From assembly GCF_030269925.1 (NCBI RefSeq), contig NC_085133.1:3244001-3308000 (forward strand): 64,000 nt of DNA, read 5' to 3'. Of the stretch, positions 10,013-20,962 are shown in pieces. This DNA comes from Bombyx mori. Taxonomy: Eukaryota > Arthropoda > Insecta > Lepidoptera > Bombycidae. The notes under the pieces are model-generated. The model worked only from the letters and a program-made list of their open reading frames with translations. It did not search any database and was not told where the DNA came from. Both the position numbers and the translations under genes were made by a program. Position 1 is the first letter of the stretch, and every line of letters begins with the position of its first letter.

Positions 10013-10451
10013 CTAGTAGTCCCGGAGTAGTCGAAATTCGACTATAATTAATTGAAATTATAAGTTTGAACATTATTAAGGTTCTATTGTCAAAGACAAA
10101 GAATACTTCTATAATCACAGATTTCGCCAAAACTACACTATAGACAGATAATAAATATTAAAGGTAAACAATATTAACCTATTCTCAATTTGACTACAGA
10201 CTTTAAGCAATAACAAAGTTTGACAATAAACAAATAGTATGCATGCGTGTATGTGTCAAATACAATGGTAGTGTGTGTAATATTTTCTTTATTGATTTAA
10301 TGTATCTTTTATGCATTATTTAAAAAAAATATTAACATTGTGCACTGCTTCTCTATATTCTCTATAAGTGTGGGAAATTTCATACTCCTCCGTCCGCGCA
10401 ATTTTCGTGAATAGGGATACAAAGTTTTTGCCTCACGTATTAATATATAGA
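10013..10451 (-). mobile_element. non-autonomous Helitron, family H
   Basis: On the minus strand it begins TCTATATATTAATACGTGA after a flanking A. It ends with a 7-bp-stem hairpin (AGTCGAA/TTCGACT), a short spacer, and CTAG followed by T. The TC start, the sub-terminal hairpin, the CTRR end and insertion between A and T are the Helitron hallmarks. No Rep/helicase coding is present. It is inverted relative to 11225-11639. Confidence 0.8.
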
Positions 10452-10746
10452 TATCAATAAGTCGACTGAATTCACATAGTCTGTCTCAGTCACAATCCAC
10501 CCCTGTGCTGTAAGTTCGGACGCGTGCGTCGCCTGTATACCATGTAAAGGGGTTCGTATTTATTATTAGAACACAGAACGCAACGGAAATCGCTATAAGA
10601 TGAATCACTCGAATTCCGAATTTACCAGAAATTCTACAACGCAGAGAACCTTCCAGAACTTATTAATGTTAGTAGTTTGGCTTGAAAAAAGTTTGAGAAT
10701 AAAAAAACTTAAAAACTTATATCCATGCCTCAGTAAATGCCAACTC

Positions 10747-11153
10747 GAAGTCGTCGTGGCCTAAAGGATAAGACGCCCGGTGCATTCGTGTTGAGCGATG
10801 CACCGGTGTTCGAATCCCGCAGGTGGGTTTCCAATTTTTCTAATGAAATGCGTGAAGGACTAACATCGTGTAATAAAAATCAAATCCGCAAAATTATAAT
10901 TTGCGTAATTACTGGTGGTAGGACCTCTTGTGAGGCCGCGCGGGTAGGTACCACCACCCTGTCTATTTCTGCCGTAAAACAGTAATGCGTTTCGATTTGA
11001 AGGGTGGAGCAGCCGTTGTAACTATACTGAGACTTTAGAGCTTATATCTCAAGGTGGGTGGCGCATTTACTTTGTAGATGTCTATGGGCTCCAGTTACCA
11101 CTTAACACCAGGTGGACTGTGAGCTCGTCCACCCATCTAAGCAATACAAAAAA
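10747..11153 (+). mobile_element. near full-length SINE family A
   Basis: The tRNA-like head carries a perfect A box, TGGCCTAAAGG (10757-10767), and a B box, GTTCGAATC (10808-10816). The body has TAATTACTGGTGGTAGGACC and GAAGGGTGG; the tail is ACCCATCTAAGCAATAC followed by A's. About 35 bp after the head is deleted relative to other copies (the TTCACGATTGACTTCC block is missing). This is one of the reference copies for the family. Confidence 0.9.
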
Positions 11154-11224
11154 TCAAAATTAGTTTGCAAGCATCATTAAATCTTACAAGAACAAAACAT
11201 CGGCATATAAATTTAGGCATTACA

Positions 11225-11639
11225 TCTATACGTGAAGCAAAAACTTTGTATCCCTTTTTACGAAAATTGCGTGGACGGAGGAGTATGAAATTTTCCACAC
11301 TTATAGAGAATATAGAGAAGAAGTGCACAATGCTAATTTTTTTTTTTAAAGTAATGTATAAAAGATACATTAAATCAATAAAGAAAACATTACACACACT
11401 ACATACCATGTATTTGACGCACACACGCATGCATACTATTTATTGTCAAACTTTTGTTCTTGACGTCTGTTGTCAAATTGAGAATAGATTAAAAATTGTT
11501 TGTCTTTATTTATATTTTTTTATAGTGTAGCCCGAAATTCGTGGTTATAGAAGTATAAAATACAATCATAATAGTGTACAAACTTATTATACAATTCCAA
11601 ATAATTATAGTCGAATTTCGACTACTGCAGGACCTCTAG
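11225..11639 (+). mobile_element. non-autonomous Helitron, family H
   Basis: 415 bp, A|TCTATACGTGAAGC start and GACCTCTAG|T end, with the palindrome AGTCGAATTTCGACT 13 bases before CTAG. It is highly similar to 10013-10451 in the opposite orientation. The 121-codon open frame at 11165-11530 lies mostly inside it and is not conserved in the copies at 44715 and 62082. Confidence 0.82.
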
Positions 11640-12065
11640 TTTATTTAAGTATGGTATATTTTACTGTAATAATATTATAGTGAAATATTATTAAGCCTAG
11701 CAACAAATTACCTGATGATCTTTAATGGGTAAGTATAGAAAAGCTTGGCATGACTAATCGTATAAAAACACAATTAGGAAAACCAAACCTCAAAGGTAAA
11801 TTTATATTTCCGTGTAAGTGTGAGCTCATATAAGACAAAGGACTATTTGTAAATGAACAATTAGTGCATTTGGGGAAAAAAAATGTAACGAACTGAAATT
11901 GTATTCAGAGAATCTGTTGAATGACCTAATTTCAATTAATTCACTCAACAACTGACTGTCAGTGACTAATTAATATTGTAATAATTGAATTGCATCACGT
12001 AGTTAACTAGTACCCAAAAAATATTACGAGGGTTGCTAGGCTATTTGGTATAAGCGACTTTTTTT
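11640..12065. other. no recognised feature
   Basis: AT-rich; no frame or repeat match seen. Confidence 0.5.
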
Positions 12066-12168
12066 TTCTTTCCTACCTTCGCTGGTAGCCTTGAGAGGCT
12101 ATAATCTGCCACCGGATCGGAAACGCGACCCACTGAGAAAATCCGGCGAGAAACTCAGTGAGCTATAC
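12066..12168 (-). mobile_element. family B with internal deletion
   Basis: The poly-A side and GGCTAT end (12066-12103) are joined directly to the CCACCGGATCGGAAACGCGA core. About 100 bp between them is missing. Confidence 0.7.
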
Positions 12169-12607
12169 ATTTTTGCAACTTTACACGAAAGCCATTTAAA
12201 GTTTTGGAAAAAACATCATGACAAACAAGCTTCTTTGGCTATTGAATGGGGTGAACGTAATCGAAGTTCAATTAAAATCATCGAATCGTTGATGCTAATA
12301 CTAAATAAAACCGACCTTTAGTTACAAAAAGGATTATCGCTTATTAAGCGAATTGGCGCTAAAACAAATAGCCCTTCGCTCCCAAATTGGTTCTTTTATC
12401 GGAATTTTTTTTCCCCGTATCCCATTATGAATGCATAGTAATAATAACAATAAAATCGAACATATAATATACAAATAGCCAAACAACATAGAACTTCATT
12501 TTTTTTGAAGTGGGTAAAAATATCTCCAGATACACACCCCGTCCGAGTTTGTATGGCTAGTATACTTGGGACCTTGGGCCCGAGTGAAGATTTTGACTTT
12601 CAATAAC
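12169..12607. other. no recognised feature
   Basis: A 76-codon plus frame at 12091-12321 begins in the family B piece and has no motif. The rest is AT-rich. Confidence 0.45.
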
Positions 12608-13085
12608 TTTTTATTTTTTATTTTTTTTATTGCCCTTGTAGGCAGACGAGCATACGGCCCACCTGATGGTGAGTGGTTACCGTCGCCCATGGACTTTAGC
12701 AATGCCAGGGGCAGAGCCAATCCGCTGCCTACTGCTAAATACTCTCCATAAGCCTCGTTTGTAGAAGGACATGTCATAACGCTCGGGAAACACCGTGGAG
12801 GGGAGCTCATTCCATAGCCGGATGGTACGTGGCAAAAAATTCCTCTGGAAACGCACTGTGGATGACCGCAGTGGCTCCAGGTAGTATGGATGAACTCTAC
12901 TCCGGTGGCGGGCGGTGCGATGGTAAAAACGAAATGCCGGTATCAACTCGAACAATTCCTCAGAGCACTCCCCATGGAACTTACGGTACAAACTACAGAG
13001 GGAACCGAAGTCCCTCCGTAGACTCAGAGGTTCCAAACGATCCGTGAGAATGGGATTATCGACAATCCGAACGGCTACATCAAAT
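12608..13085 (-). pseudogene. K LINE: reverse transcriptase C-terminus and 3' end
   Basis: The minus strand is open from about 13085 to the stop near 12677. It reads FDVAVRIVDNPILTDRLEPL and then, on the track from 13036, residues 60-88 carry the FLPRTIRLWNELPSTVFPERYD region. The protein ends GIAKVHGRR, then a short 3' UTR and poly-A (12608-12632). The RLWNELP..VF pattern near the C-terminus is typical of jockey/CR1-group non-LTR reverse transcriptases. The copy is 5'-truncated with no stop in about 135 codons, so it is fairly young, and it is the longest K coding piece in the window. Confidence 0.85.
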
Positions 13086-13539
13086 ATGACATATAAATTT
13101 TAATGATAGTTTTGAATTTGAGTCGAGGAGGTGTGAATGAATTGAACATGCAATGCAAGTGACAAATTGATCAACATCGCCCACTGCCAGACAGTTTGCT
13201 GTCCCTAGTTTAGTGATCGTATAATTTGGATCCGGACCGTGGGTCAGTGTTCTACAGGTCCTTCACATTTTGTTATTGGAACATAAAACTTGAGGCACAT
13301 TGAGAGCTAGTAATATTTTCAGATTTTGTAATTTATATATTGACACAACACTATTTACTGAACTAAAATTAGCTAAAGATAACTGTATCCTTAATGTTGA
13401 AATGGTTTGTTAACTATCTTAAGTCTAACGAATGTAAGCAATTGCTTAAGACGGTATTCAAGTACATTCATGAATAAATAAACTATCCCTACTTCTGTAC
13501 TATAAATAAAAGTGACTCTTGTCGCACAATACACTTACT
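13086..13539. other. no recognised feature
   Basis: AT-rich; no family match. Confidence 0.5.
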
Positions 13540-13808
13540 TGTCAAGCTCGACAAAGAGTTCGACCTCTCAACCTAACCTAAGCATCAGCCCGCTGAGGTT
13601 TTCGCCAGATCTTCTAAGCGGGATGCAATTCCGATCCGGTAGTAGATTCATTCGCGAAGCAGCTGCTCTTGAGTTATTAAGTCTCTTTCGGAGGCGCTCG
13701 GGCAGCTGTTAGCAAATCCCACCCCTTCTGACTGTGAGCCTTTGCTTCCCCACCTGTCTTGGTAAAACTGAAAAGGCCACCAGTAAACCCTCAGACCTAA
13801 AAAAAAAC
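13540..13808 (+). mobile_element. J LINE 3' end
   Basis: Contains GACAAAGAGTTCGACCTC, CAGCCCGCTGAGGTTTTCGC, TCGGGCAGCTGTTAGCAAAT and CCACCTGTCTTGGTAAAACT before an A-run at 13800. The same order follows the J reverse transcriptase at 51705-51757, which identifies it as the 3' UTR of that LINE. Confidence 0.8.
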
Positions 13809-14572
13809 CAAATGTCTCAAGTACTTCTTACATCATAGACGTGATAATTTAAAGAGCTCACATATTCGTATTGTTTTACGAAAGAAACCAATACTTGTCA
13901 CTGTTACATGTACCAACCTAAAGTCGCAATGCTTAGCTCTAGTTCCAGCAATATTTGGCTCTGCCTTGTCAGATGGTAGATACCTACTGTTGATATTTCA
14001 TACAATGATATTATATTTTGGAAGATCCATCATATCTTAATGCAAGAAGTAGCATTCAAGGAAGAAGAGGACAATATTAAAAAACCACAATATTCAAAAA
14101 AGGATACAAAATAAATTTAAAAAAGAACTGTCCTAAAGCAGCCAACAGAACAGACGTTCGTTTTTCAAATTCTAAGCATGGTTTTATTACCTTTGTATTA
14201 TTAGCGATAAAGATAATAACATTAATTTTAATGCATTTAAGGCTTACCCTCGTTGTGTCTAAAACTTAATACTACTCATCCTTGCAATGTCACTTTGCGA
14301 TCTGCCCTTGCAACTCTTCGAATCTGATCTTTGCACCCGCAAACAGTATTTGGACAAAACATTAGACATGTCTTGTTATTACTCGGTAGAGAGCACCTGT
14401 TATGAAGAGGTTACCGCTCTGATATGTGAGAATAAAGTGTCAATTAACCAAACTTTCATGACCTTCAATTAGACAACGGTTTCGCTCTCTATATGGCTTA
14501 CAAATGACCGCGTTCTTTTGGATAGTTCGATTTTAATGATAATGTTGATTATCTATTATCTATTATAGAGGT
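13809..14572. other. no recognised feature
   Basis: AT-rich with one 61-codon frame (14287-14472) that has no motif. A C-run of 12 lies just beyond it at 14750. Confidence 0.5.
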
Positions 14573-14853
14573 ATATATAAAAAAGGAATTGCGGTTCGTT
14601 AGTCTCGCTAAAACTCGGAAACGGCTGGACCGATTTGGTTAATTTTGGTCTTGAATTATTTGTGGAAGTCCAGAGGTTTAAAACGTAGATAAATATGAAC
14701 TTACAACGGAATTAAATAAAAATAACAATTTTGTTTTTCCTTTGATGTGTCCCCCCCCCCCGTCGGACGGATTCGTTTTGCTTGTTTTACGGAAATGTTT
14801 AGGTCTTTTATTTCTCGATTGAGGCACTAAGAAGTCTGCCGGGTCTGCTAGTC
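14573..14853 (-). mobile_element. family C short repeat
   Basis: Plus strand reads TTGCGGTTCGTTAGTCTCGC through CGGCTGGACCGATTTGG to GAAGTCTGCCGGGTCTGCTAG; the element reads CTAGC-AGACCCGGCAGACTTC on the minus strand. The sub-terminal ATCGGTCCAGCCGTT block is typical of many insect short repeats, probably mobilised by an RTE-like LINE. It contains a 12-C run. Confidence 0.72.
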
Positions 14854-14869
14854 TTTAAATAGAAATTGG

Positions 14870-15062
14870 TAATTTTTTTCCTACTTTATCGTTGGTAGCC
14901 TAAGGGGCTATTCCAATTTCGCGCGGACTGGTTAGTGAGCTCACGGGCTCAATCTGAGAGAATTGCTACAATAGCCCTAGCTAGAGCAGTGCTTTGCTGA
15001 ATCTACTACCAGATCGGAATCGCAACCCATTGAGAAGATGCGACGAGAAACTCAGTGGATAG
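14870..15062 (-). mobile_element. family B variant
   Basis: Has CTGAGAGAATTGCTA in place of the GACGACGTTGCTA of the main B group, and GGAATCGCAACCCATTGAG in the core. The same variant appears at 16435 and 23258, so it is a subfamily. Confidence 0.7.
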
Positions 15063-15227
15063 AAAAATAGGTAGGCTTTGTCTTACAACCTTGACACGAA
15101 CTAGCCATAGTCAAGGTACCATGTAGGTTATAGTACAACAGCTATTCCGGGGTTACTTTTTGTATGTATGGTACTTCAGTATAGATAGGTACCATTATAC
15201 TGCCTATCTTTAGCACGAAACAGCCAG

Positions 15228-15483
15228 CTTAGATGCTCACAACCCACCTGGTGTTAAGTGGTCACTGGAGCCCATAGATATCTACAACGTAAATGTGCCA
15301 GCCTCCTTGAGATATGAGTTTTAAGGTCTCAGTATAGTTACAACGGCTGCCCCGCCCTTCGAACCGAAACGCATTACTGCTTCACGGCGGAAATAGGCGG
15401 GGTGGTGGTACCTACCCGTGCGGACTCCCAAGAGGTCCTACCACCAGTGATTACGCAAATTATAATTTTGCGGGTTTGATTTT
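15228..15483 (-). mobile_element. SINE family A, tail and body
   Basis: From CAGCTTAGATGCTCACAACC to TAATTTTGCGGGTTTGATTT on plus. No poly-A and no head. It directly abuts a plus-strand family A tail. Confidence 0.82.
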
Positions 15484-15592
15484 TACGTTACATTTACGTT
15501 GTAGATGTCCATGGGCTCCAGTAACCACTTAATACCAGGTGGGCTGTGAGCTCGTCCAACCATCTAAGCAATAAAAAAAATTAAAAAAAAAC
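15484..15592 (+). mobile_element. SINE family A tail, inverted to previous copy
   Basis: TTTACGTTGTAGATGTCCAT through CAACCATCTAAGCAATAAAA and A-runs. With 15228-15483 it makes an inverted repeat whose arms share about 90 bp. Confidence 0.82.
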
Positions 15593-15913
15593 CCTAAAAA
15601 AGGTTTGTTTAAAATCTGACAATTTAATTATTACGTTTACCGAATAATACGTAATAATACGCAGATAGTAAACAATAAACGTGAATGATGTATTGTTTGT
15701 TCGTAATATTGTTTTTATTATTTCAGGGTATTGTCTCGTCGCGAAGGACGAAAAGGTGGAAATGTTGTTTACACGTAACTTATTTATTACAAGGCTAATG
15801 AGACCCGGTCACAATACGCTTTGACTAATTGCTAATTGTCCGAAATACATCGATCCCTTGACTTTACGCACCTCTTATCTATTCTATTGTTATTTCAATA
15901 ATATATTACTATA
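15593..15913. other. no recognised feature
   Basis: AT-rich; contains TTACGAACAAACAATACATC-like runs but no family match. Confidence 0.45.
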
Positions 15914-16205
15914 CTAGCTGACCCGGCAGACTTCGTAGTGCCTCAGTCGATAAATAAAAGACCTAAACTTTTGTATAAAATAAAATTAAAACAAACAAAA
16001 GGAATCCGTGCGACGGGGGACACATCAAAGGAAAAACAAAATTAAAATTGTTATTTTTATTTAATTCCGAGCATTTTCATATTTATCTAAACCTTTTAAA
16101 CCTTCTCTGGACTTCCGCAAATAATTGAAGACCAAAATTAGCCAAATCGGTCCAGCCGTTCTCGAGTTTTAGCATGACTAACGAACAGCAATTCATTTAT
16201 ATAAG
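15914..16205 (+). mobile_element. family C short repeat, full length
   Basis: CTAGCTGACCCGGCAGACTT start, CGGGGGACACATCAAAGG middle, AAATCGGTCCAGCCGTTCTC and GACTAACGAACAGCAATTCA end, 292 bp. This is the best copy for defining the family. It is followed at once by a family A fragment. Confidence 0.8.
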
Positions 16206-16336
16206 TTCTAAGGTCTCAAGTATAGTTAAAACGGCTGCCCCGCCCTTCAAACCGAAACGCATTACTGCTTCACAGCAGAAATAGGCGGGGTGGTGGTACC
16301 TACCCGTGCGGACTCACAAGAGGTCCTACCACCAGT
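16206..16336 (-). mobile_element. SINE family A middle fragment
   Basis: GTTCTAAGGTCTCAAGTATA to GGTCCTACCACCAGTG. It starts exactly where the family C element ends. Confidence 0.8.
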
Positions 16337-16434
16337 GTATACTATTCCGTACCTATACTATTCCGTTTGCTATTCTGTCGTATAAGCTTAAGTTTATTAT
16401 TGTTATAAAGTTTAAGAGAATTTATTAAGTTTTT

Positions 16435-16620
16435 GTTTTTTTTTCCTGCTTATTCGAAGGCTATTCCAGCTACGTCCGGACGACTAGGAGAGCTCACTGG
16501 CCCATTGAACCAGACTCAACCTGAGAGAATTTGCTAACACTTGCCCTGACAAGAGCGTAGTGCTTCGCTGGAACTACCACCGGATCGGAATCGCCACCAA
16601 CTGAGAATGATCTGGCGAGC
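16435..16620 (-). mobile_element. family B variant, diverged
   Basis: Poly-A side TTTTTTTTTTTCCTGC, then CGAAGGCTATTCCAGC and CTCAACCTGAGAGAATTTGC. The core ends TGATCTGGCGAG. Several indels. Confidence 0.65.
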
Positions 16621-17507
16621 TTAAATTTAATTTAATTATTAAAATTAAAAGGGACGTAAGTGTCTCACAGTGACTCACAGCAAATAAGTTCTACAAGAAA
16701 TATGTCCTTTTTATCGAGCACAGGACCACGCATCATACGAGATTTCCGCGTCTAGGGGGCAAACTGGGTACGTGGGACTTCTCGATCTGCAAATATTGGG
16801 AGCAGACCGCGGGCTCAATGATGTTTTAGGGTCCTCCTTATCAAACGGTTCCCTTTTCACTCTCACCCGACGTCCGATCTCCCTTTTTTTTTTCTATCAA
16901 TAAAGATAGCTATATATCCTTCGAATAAGCGTAGCCTTACAGGGATACATTATAGTAATCAGTTCATTTAAACTTAAAACCACAGTTAAATGGCCTTTAG
17001 GTCTTCTTTCTTCTTTTTGCGAAGGTCAAAACACTCGATTAGTATTGGAGCGGCAATGATAACAAACAACATGTGCCATATTATCATAAATAAAACGATG
17101 TACCTTTATCAAAACAAAAAAACACATGAATTACCTATATTAACCAGTAGATTGGGTGCGATATATACAGTTCATTGACCGCCGTCCTGCATCGTCCTAA
17201 AGGTCAAAACGTTTCTGCAACAGACAATAATATAAATAATAAATAGGATTTTTATCTTTGCAATATTCTTATAACTTCAAGATGTCTGGATGAGATTAGG
17301 ATTGAACGGTATTCATGACTTTGTTTGTATGCTAATAATGAAAAATATCGTATTACTGTTTGATTTATTAAACTTTAACGGCTTTATTTATAGATTAAAA
17401 TCAAGATTGATATAACGGCGATCCGATTTCATCTCGTCGCTGCGCTGATGGGGGTGGGACGTATTTGGGGCCGCAGAGTAAAATCAACATCATAACAACT
17501 GCTCATT
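16621..17507. other. no recognised feature
   Basis: A 62-codon frame (16990-17178) has no motif. The segment 16730-16870 is less AT-rich but matches nothing I know. Confidence 0.5.
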
Positions 17508-17516
17508 ACTGTCGGT

Positions 17517-17816
17517 GGCACGTCATTACGGATCCTCCCGATCCATTAACGGTGCTTTTAGGTTCCTCAAGCACCGGTCACCGCCCTCGCCGAATCCGTC
17601 GCTTGCGATGAAAGACTCGACGAGTAAATTAACCCATAGACACAGCCCACTGAGTTTCTCGCCGAATCTTTTCAGTGGGTCGCGTTTCAGATCCGGTGGT
17701 AGATTCTGCGAAGCACAGTTCTTGCTAGGGCCAGTGTTAGCAACATTTTCAGTTTGAGCCCTGAAAGCTCACCTACACGCTAGGGTGAAGCTGAAAAAGC
17801 ATAGTAGGAAAAAAAA
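17517..17816 (+). mobile_element. full-length family B with 9-bp TSD
   Basis: Starts near CACGTCATTACGGATCCTCC, contains CAGCCCACTGAGTTTCTCGC, and ends AGTAGGAAAAAAAA. ACTGTCGGT flanks it at 17508-17516 and 17817-17825. The terminal A-run fixes the orientation of the whole family. Confidence 0.85.
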
Positions 17817-17987
17817 ACTGTCGGTACGAAAGCTTTCGCTCAGGCTTGAAGTGTGAAGCAGCCATCATACAAACAACCCTTCGGCTTACATGTCTCATCT
17901 CATTGGGATATCAATGAGTTTCGGTCAGTCATTACCGAAATGGCCAGCCCCCCATGAGGTCGAATTTTATTAGTATAGTATCAAGTT

Positions 17988-18424
17988 AGTCGTCGTGGCC
18001 TAAAGGATAAGACGTCCGGTGCATTCGTGTTGAGCGATGCACCAGTGTTCGAATCTCAGGCGGGTACCAATTTTTCTAATGAAATGCGTACTCGACAAAT
18101 GTTCACGATTGACTTCCACGGTGAAGGAATAACATCGTGTGATAAAAATCAAACTCGCAAAATTATAATTTGCGTAATTACTGGTGGTAGGACCTCTTGT
18201 GAATCCGCACGGGTAGGTACCACCACCCGGCCTATTTCTACCGTGAAGCAGTAATGCCTTTCGGTTTGAAGCGTGGGGCAGCCGTTGTAACTATACTGAG
18301 ATCTTAGAACTTATATCTTAAGGTGGGTGGCACATTTACATTGTAGACGTCTATGGGCTCCAGTTACCACGTAACACCAGGTGGGCTGTAAACTCGTCCA
18401 CCCATCTAAGTAATAAATGAAAAA
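17988..18424 (+). mobile_element. full-length SINE family A
   Basis: Head AGTCGTCGTGGCCTAAAGGA (A box intact) and CAGTGTTCGAATCTCAGG (B box), linker TTCACGATTGACTTCCACGG, body, tail ATCTAAGTAATAAATGAAAA; about 437 bp. Confidence 0.9.
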
Positions 18425-19387
18425 AGAATTGGCCCCGGCCACGTCTGTAAGTACATTGTGCTCTTTACTCTATTGCATTGTATTTCGGTATCACAGAACA
18501 GCCTGCTCCCGCAATTCGAAATACATTGCTGCGTTTTTAAAAACTGCTTATTTAATATCACCTGGTCACGGATTGATGTATATTCATCAAATTAAATCAT
18601 TCACTTGACGAATATAAATCCGACAACCTCCAATTACAGGTTTTAAGACAGGCCTAGACCTTATTAGCTTAGACAGGGACACGTGGAAGATTCCTGAATA
18701 GAGGCTTAAATAATACCTAAAAATACCATCAAAACATTTACCCAACTCCGGAAATCTTCGGGGAAGGTCACTTATAAAGCTATCCAAATAAAACGTACGA
18801 TAAAAATTCATTTTGTTAGCTTTGTTTCGACTCTGGGTAAACATCAAGATCCTTAACACGATGACCTAGTTTCTTGATAGCAGAAAGTGAGGACGGACAG
18901 ATAATGCAACCTTGAATCGGTATTTAGATTCACCTTTTTTATAATTTCGTTTGAATGACGAACGATTAGTCGCGTTAGCGTTTCGCAAATTTATTTTCGC
19001 AATACCTTACCGAGTTTGGCGATGAAAAAATCTCATTTAATGGGGGAATCCCCCGGATATCCTGTCAGGGAAAAACGGATAAGGCTATTTATAAATAGAA
19101 AAGTCGGGCTTGTAATAACTTCCTCTTGTGACTTATAAAATGAATTTGGTGGATTTTATTTTGAAAAGTCATTAATCAGAGATCACCACCGATTTAGCAG
19201 TAACGCGAGAACTAACCCAGTGTTATTATATTCCTAATCTTTGTTCGCGTTAGATATACGTTCTACTCATAGTTTAAAAGTGGTAATATCCACTGATGGG
19301 TCGCCTGGTAGTTTTGAATTTATATGAATTACTAAAGTAAAACTTTTACTCTGCTGTAAAATAAATAAATTTATGTTGACAATTTTA
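18425..19387. other. no recognised feature
   Basis: Open frames of 63, 90 and 86 codons occur but show no motif. A T-run of 15 at 19390 marks the start of the next LINE. Confidence 0.5.
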
Positions 19388-20195
19388 ACCTTTTTTTTTT
19401 TTTTCGAACCGACTAAAACCTCCTGTCGCTCAACAACCAACGTCCAAACCTCACATGAGACAGAACTCATGAAAAGGCAAAGGGGGGAAAGTGAAGTGTT
19501 TAGTGCGGAGCACATCTTTCCCATCACCCTCCCCCTCGGGACGCCGGACTGGCGGTCGTCGGCGCCACGACCACCAGCCCTCTCAGTCGGCAGGCTATCC
19601 GGAGCCCGCCTAGATGGCGCCGGTTAGAGTGAGCTATCCTACGGAATACCCCGCTGGGTCAGAACCAGCGTGAGTCGAGGATAGCGGGCCTTCCATCACC
19701 CGGATGCTCTTGCGTAAAACGCGTGCAGAGCAGCTTGCACGACGTCTTCTTAGGTCCCCCTCGCCGGTCCCCAGACCGACATATTAGGGGGACCCGAAAC
19801 ACTTAGAGGGCCAGGGCTTGGGCGAGATCCGCCTCCCTGGCCCCCGCTCGACGGCGGCGGGCTTCGATGCCACAACACTCGGCAACGACAAGTCGTTTCC
19901 TATTTTTGCGACGAGGACACGGCGCCACCCCTTCCATGCGGGGCAGGCAACGAGCGTATGCTCTGCCGTGTCCAAGTCGCAATCACAATGGTGGCACTCT
20001 GCCGTCGGCTCGGCTCTGATCCGGTGCAGGAACTCGGCGAAGCAACCATGCCCAGTGAGAACCTGCGTGAGCCGGAAAGTGAGGCGTCCTCTGTCACGAT
20101 TCACCCAATCCACAAGGACTGGGCGGATCGCCTCGACGGCCCTACGACCAGCCGAAGGATCGGCCAGCCGCCTGGACCAGCACGTGACCATTTTA
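19388..20195 (-). pseudogene. R1-type LINE: reverse transcriptase C-terminus with zinc knuckle
   Basis: The minus-strand frame from 20191 has about 135 codons. WVNRDRGRLTFRLTQVLTGH is followed by a zinc-knuckle-like C-x2-C-x8-H-x4-C (C66, C69, H78, C83; ECHHC...DTAEHTLVAC). This module follows the reverse transcriptase in R1-clade LINEs. After residue ~105 the frame shifts: an Arg-rich continuation (EARRRRAGAREADLAQALAL) lies in another frame and ends in a stop. Poly-A at 19388-19404 closes the element. The GC-rich island is due to this element, and the open plus-strand frames over it are shadows. Confidence 0.82.
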
Positions 20196-20509
20196 CCCTA
20201 AGTAAAATTGTATCACACCGTTTGATCCTTGGTCGAAGTTGGTATTCTAATTACCAATATTCAAACTGAAGGTGCGAGGTCTGAATAAACCATCATCATC
20301 AGGTAAAACCCATAGTGGACCTAAGTTTATTCAATTATATCTCTTCATACTCTTCTATTCATGGCTCTCTCTTTCCACTTTTCGACACCAATTCTTTTGA
20401 CATCCTGCTCTATGCTATCTAAACCATCTGAGTTTGGGCCTGCCACGACTTCTACGGTGATCCAGTTTGCTATACAATGGTTGTTTCGCCATTCTGAAAT
20501 ATAATAATA
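20196..20509. other. no recognised feature
   Basis: Short unassigned linker of mixed composition; CATCATCATCAGG near 20290 may be the tail of a lost RTE piece. Confidence 0.4.
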
Positions 20510-20722
20510 CTAGCGACCCGCCCTCGCCTCGCTTCGGAAACATTAAAACAAACATGAAACAAAAAAAAAAATTAAAAAAAAAATTAAAAAGTAGCCTATG
20601 TTCATCAGGGACAATGTCGGCTTCTAATGGAAAAAGAATTTTTCAAATCGGTCCAGTAGTTTCGGAGCCTATTCGAAACAAACAAACAAACAAATCTTTC
20701 CTCTTTATAATATTAGTATAGA
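20510..20722 (+). mobile_element. family E short repeat
   Basis: CTAGCGACCCGCCCTCGCCT start, AAATCGGTCCAGTAGTTTCG, then (AAAC)n and CCTCTTTATAATATTAGTAT end. The copy at 59632-59850 is nearly the same in reverse; both carry A/T runs in the middle. Confidence 0.78.
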
Positions 20723-20962
20723 TATCCGAAGAATAATAAGTACATGTTCTGCCCACCCTAGGCGTCCAATTTTAATAACGCTTACGATATCTTTATAAAC
20801 ATCAAACAACTCGTGGTAATAACGCATCTTCCTAAGATCAGAATACGCCCTGTCATATTTGCAGCAGACTATCGCAGTATGCTAATATAATGTTTTTAGG
20901 ACACGGCATATTTTTCGGGGAATCATTTGGTCATTTTTCGCCCACGGAAGGTGATGGTTTCT

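Noticed and set aside
10757..10830. tRNA gene call at SINE A heads (also at 17.99, 22.6, 29.0 and 39.7 kb)
   Set aside because: A and B boxes are present, but the sequence does not fold into a cloverleaf with acceptor stem, and the long SINE body follows. These are tRNA-derived SINE heads.
11165..11530. 121-codon open frame
   Set aside because: Lies in a non-autonomous Helitron; other copies have stops and indels in it.
19818..20201. 127-codon plus-strand frame
   Set aside because: Shadow of the R1-type reverse transcriptase C-terminus on the minus strand; the high GC removes stop codons on both strands.
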